A stretch of 10,838 nucleotides of DNA, from the NCBI GenBank assembly GCA_003484585.1, contig DNBZ01000120.1, positions 1 through 10,838 of the forward strand, written 5' to 3'. Below the pieces are notes generated by a model. It worked only from the letters and a program-made list of their open reading frames with translations, made no database searches and was not told the DNA's origin. The stretch is from Bacteroidota bacterium (GTDB taxonomy: Bacteria > Bacteroidota > Bacteroidia > NS11-12g > UBA9320). Every line of letters begins with the position of its first letter. Position 1 is the first letter of the stretch. Positions 8,685 to 10,838 of this stretch are shown here, one piece after another. The position numbers were made by a program, and so were the translations under genes.

Positions 8685-9941
8685 TTAAGGACGTTTTAGC
8701 GTGATTTTAATATTTTTAGTCTCAGGAATCTCTCCATTTAGGGTGTAACTTATCTTAGCAGCATACACTCCGTTAATGCACTCGTTGCCCATATTAAATA
8801 GGTCCCCATTCCATCCTTCTTCAGGATTTTGCGATGCATAAACCATCTTTCCTGCAGAATTAAAAATTTGAATACTGAAATTCTCATAGCCTGATATTTC
8901 TACTTTATATGTGTCGTTGCTGCCATCAGCTCCAGGAGTGAAAACATCAAATATTTCTATGCTTCCTTTTCTTTCGATGGTAGTCTTAGTTTCTATAGGT
9001 ACTGCACAGGAGTTGTTTACGGGTACAGCCTTTATGCTATGCTCGCCTACCTGGTGTATTTGTGTAGTAAATACTTTGGAGTTAGTTTCTTGGAGTACAT
9101 TATCTAAATACCAATTTGCAATTATTCTCTTGTTATCTAAGGAGTATGAAAATTCAGAATCATTGATCTTATTGCTAAGAATAGATGCTGTAAATTTTTG
9201 AATGTAGATTGTTGTAATCGTTGAGTTTTGCTCTTTTTTAAGTTTAAATATGACTGGTCCTTCTTTAGAGCATTTGTATTTTATAAGGTTGCAATTAGTG
9301 GCTATGGGTTTGTCATTCACAAACCAATTTCCTTTTTCAGTTGACTTGAGCACTACAGTCTCTCCTATACAAGGTTTTAGATTAGAAGCTAATATGGATA
9401 GTTTAGTTGCAGCGACCTTAGTCGGCAGCTCTTCTTGCTTGTCTGTCTTACTGTTCTCATCGCCAGTGTAGTTATTAGTGTCTTCTAGCGTAGAGCTAAC
9501 CTGTTCCGTTAGATCAGTAGATTGTTCCTCTTTTGGAGAAGTCGTTTGTGTCTTTTGAGATTTAAAGTTAGGTGTGTTTACCTTAGCTGTAGACTCGTTA
9601 GCAATAGGATATTCCGTATTTTCTATTTCGCTTCCTTCTGCACTGGATATAGTATCCGTTTGCTGCTCGGTATTTTGAGTTTCTTGTACGGGATTTATTT
9701 CAGGAGTATTCTCGGTGTAAATAACGATTCCTACAGCCGCTATACCGCCTGCAAATAGGGCAACTTTTAATATGTTGGTAGCGGAGCCGAAATATGTGGT
9801 GACTTGAGAAAGAAGACCAGCAGATTGCGAAGTACTAGCTGCTACACTACTCCACACATCTGGCGGAGCAGGTGTACTATGCCCTTGCAAAGTATCCTTT
9901 AGTAAATTTTCAAATTCCGATATGTCTTTGATTTTTTTCAT
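8685..9941 (-). CDS. Probable anti-sigma factor: single-pass membrane protein with Ig-like domains and a CHU_C-like C-terminal domain
   Basis: This 418-residue protein probably holds the adjacent ECF sigma factor inactive at the inner membrane. The N-terminal 55 residues (FENLLKDTL, then PAPPDVWSSV at 25-34) resemble the short cytoplasmic segment with the PPxVW motif found in Bacteroidota membrane proteins encoded after ECF sigma genes. One membrane helix covers about 57-76 (ILKVALFAGGIAAVGIVIYT). Residues 77-178 are a Ser/Thr/Glu/Asn/Gln-rich linker, likely disordered. Two Ig/PKD-like units follow at about 179-250 and 251-325. Residues 328-418 are a CHU_C-like domain (FDVFTPGADGSND, IQIFNSAGKMVY, WNGD, CINGVYAAKI, closing ITLKRP). 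It aligns with the end of the giant protein encoded next, but the RWG of that domain is SAG here. The start is 3 bases after the sigma stop, so the two are coupled. The anti-sigma role is inferred from context and the N-terminal motif; it has no classical zinc anti-sigma motif. Confidence 0.8.
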   Translation of the reverse strand: MKKIKDISEFENLLKDTLQGHSTPAPPDVWSSVAASTSQSAGLLSQVTTYFGSATNILKVALFAGGIAAVGIVIYTENTPEINPVQETQNTEQQTDTISSAEGSEIENTEYPIANESTAKVNTPNFKSQKTQTTSPKEEQSTDLTEQVSSTLEDTNNYTGDENSKTDKQEELPTKVAATKLSILASNLKPCIGETVVLKSTEKGNWFVNDKPIATNCNLIKYKCSKEGPVIFKLKKEQNSTITTIYIQKFTASILSNKINDSEFSYSLDNKRIIANWYLDNVLQETNSKVFTTQIHQVGEHSIKAVPVNNSCAVPIETKTTIERKGSIEIFDVFTPGADGSNDTYKVEISGYENFSIQIFNSAGKMVYASQNPEEGWNGDLFNMGNECINGVYAAKISYTLNGEIPETKNIKITLKRP

Positions 9942-9944
9942 AGG

Positions 9945-10487
9945 TTAAAACCAATCTTTAAGCCACTCTTGTAATTGTTTGCGGGCCTTGAAAAGTTGAG
10001 TCTTGGATGTGCTTTCGCTTATTTCTAAATAATCGCTTATCTCTTTGTGTGAGTATCCGTCTACTATAAACAAGTTGAACACTGTGCGGTAGCCTTCTGG
10101 CAATTGTTGCACTAGGGTCATCATTTTTTCTGCATCCATGCTTCCTGTTTCTATTTTAGCAGTGAGTGGAAGCTCATTGCTATTAAGCTCTGATACGTCT
10201 AGGTGCATTTTGCGTTTGCGAATAAGTTCTATGCTAGAGTTCACAAATATGCGTTTCATCCATCCCTCAAAACTCCCAGTAAATTTGAATTTGCTTATGT
10301 TTTTGAACACCTTAATAAAGCCTTCTTGCAAAGCATCTTTGGCTTCGTCTTCGTTGTTCATATATCTTAAGCAGATGCTGTACATTGTTCCTGAGTGTAT
10401 TTCGTATATTTTTCTAAATGCTTTACTATCTCCATTACTGCAAGCCTTAATCAATGATATTTCATCGTGTGATTCACTAGTGCTCAT
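9945..10487 (-). CDS. ECF (extracytoplasmic function) RNA polymerase sigma factor, sigma-70 family
   Basis: A 180-residue sigma factor of the usual ECF length, with only regions 2 and 4. Region 2 covers about residues 22-92, including the core-binding and -10 melting segments DEAKDALQEGFIKVFKNI and FEGWMKRIFVN, ending in the basic IRKRK. The linker 95-118 is variable. Region 4 covers about 121-176 (LPEGYRTVFNLFIVDGYS), with the helix-turn-helix HKEISDYLEISESTSKTQL that reads the -35 element. It should direct RNA polymerase to a small set of promoters when released from the membrane protein encoded 3 bases downstream. The ATG at 10487 is the first after an in-frame TAA 15 bases upstream. I see no clear TAnnTTTG box in the 51-base gap before it, so its promoter may be further upstream or of its own type. 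Subgroup not assigned. Confidence 0.95.
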   Translation of the reverse strand: MSTSESHDEISLIKACSNGDSKAFRKIYEIHSGTMYSICLRYMNNEDEAKDALQEGFIKVFKNISKFKFTGSFEGWMKRIFVNSSIELIRKRKMHLDVSELNSNELPLTAKIETGSMDAEKMMTLVQQLPEGYRTVFNLFIVDGYSHKEISDYLEISESTSKTQLFKARKQLQEWLKDWF

Positions 10488-10538
10488 TGCTCTGGATGTT
10501 ATTTAGATGTACTCAGTGGGTTATTGGTTGCCTAAGAT

Positions 10539-10838
10539 TTATATTTTTTTTACGTGGTATTTTTCTGCTAGGTATTCTTTGAGGTTTTCAGCATAATATC
10601 CTACCGCTTCTAGGGGCTCTATTATTTCTGTTTCATTGAGACCTTCTAGCACTCTTTTAAACTGTATGCTTATGATACGCTGTTCAGAATTGGCTATGAA
10701 TGAAGCACTGAATAGGTGAAAATTGAGATGTGCCAACTCTTCCATAAATGTAGCTAAATGCTCATCTGCGGGATACTCGCAGATAGGTGATACTATCTGA
10801 AAAATACTGGCTATATTTTGTCTATCGAAGTATTGCCA
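10539..10838 (-). CDS. YbjN-like small protein, C-terminal part (5' end outside the window)
   Basis: The frame is open from the right edge to the TAA at 10539-10541, giving 99 visible residues, so the gene starts outside the window; the internal ATG at 10745 is just residue 32 of this part. The visible protein has the layout of YbjN/type III chaperone-like folds: an alternating strand pattern around LNFHLFSASFIANSEQRIIS, an IQFKRVLEGLN segment, and a final long helix (AVGYYAENLKEYLAEKYHV). It has no signal peptide or membrane segment in this part and is probably cytoplasmic. YbjN-family proteins are small and their function is poorly defined. It ends 51 bases before the sigma factor on the same strand, with no terminator between, so read-through into the sigma operon is possible. 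The family call is tentative. Confidence 0.55.
   Translation of the reverse strand, partial: WQYFDRQNIASIFQIVSPICEYPADEHLATFMEELAHLNFHLFSASFIANSEQRIISIQFKRVLEGLNETEIIEPLEAVGYYAENLKEYLAEKYHVKKI

Noticed and set aside
8685..9941. The anti-sigma candidate as ordinary secreted T9SS cargo
   Set aside because: The hydrophobic segment starts near residue 57 after a long polar N-terminus with the PPxVW motif, which fits a membrane anchor better than a cleavable signal peptide; not fully excluded.
2744..10506. Plus-strand open frames opposite the PKD, anti-sigma and sigma genes
   Set aside because: All are fully or mostly covered by convincing minus-strand genes, and none has a recognisable domain or start context.
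10539..10745. A free-standing 68-residue gene starting at ATG 10745
   Set aside because: The frame stays open for 31 more codons to the window edge with protein-like sequence, so this ATG is internal to a longer gene.
1..10838. CRISPR arrays, tRNA or rRNA genes, insertion sequences, phage genes
   Set aside because: Nearly all of the window is accounted for by minus-strand genes and one 237-base regulatory gap; I saw no spaced direct repeats, cloverleaf, or transposase or integrase motifs.

Overview
This window looks like chromosomal DNA from a member of the Bacteroidota, probably a gliding or surface-secreting lineage such as Flavobacteriales or a relative; I cannot place it more precisely. 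The evidence is two C-terminal CHU_C-type (T9SS type B) domains, a giant PKD-repeat secreted protein, an ECF sigma factor paired with a Bacteroidota-style membrane anti-sigma protein, AT-rich DNA, a TAnnTTTG promoter box and starts without Shine-Dalgarno sequences. Every gene I can support is on the minus strand, so the window reads from right to left.

Layout in transcription order. At the right edge (10838 to 10539) is the C-terminal part of a small YbjN-like protein that enters from outside the window. After 51 bases comes a compact three-gene group: an ECF sigma factor (10487-9945), a single-pass membrane protein that looks like its anti-sigma partner (9941-8685), and a roughly 2000-residue PKD-rich protein ending in a T9SS type B sorting domain (about 8673-2647). 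The gaps are 3 and 11 bases, so co-transcription is very likely, and a strong intrinsic terminator follows at about 2583-2618.

The next unit begins directly after that terminator. A TAnnTTTG promoter box (2560-2567) precedes a well-formed SAM-I (S-box) riboswitch (2447-2554), which leads into a methionine synthase gene (start 2409) that runs off the left edge. The methionine synthase starts directly at the pterin domain and lacks the homocysteine-binding module, so it is the larger half of a split MetH; its final part lies outside the window.

How the genes work together. The methionine synthase unit is an ordinary feedback loop: SAM binds the leader RNA and should lower MetH synthesis. The sigma/anti-sigma/adhesin group is the more interesting part. 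The anti-sigma candidate has a short cytoplasmic segment with the PPxVW motif, one membrane helix, a linker of about 100 residues, Ig-like domains, and then a degenerate copy of the same CHU_C domain that ends the giant cargo encoded next to it. A membrane-tethered regulator carrying a cargo-like sorting domain, in one operon with the sigma factor and the cargo, suggests a loop that couples surface-protein expression to the state of the type IX secretion machinery. That mechanism is inference; the domain layout and gene order are read from the sequence.
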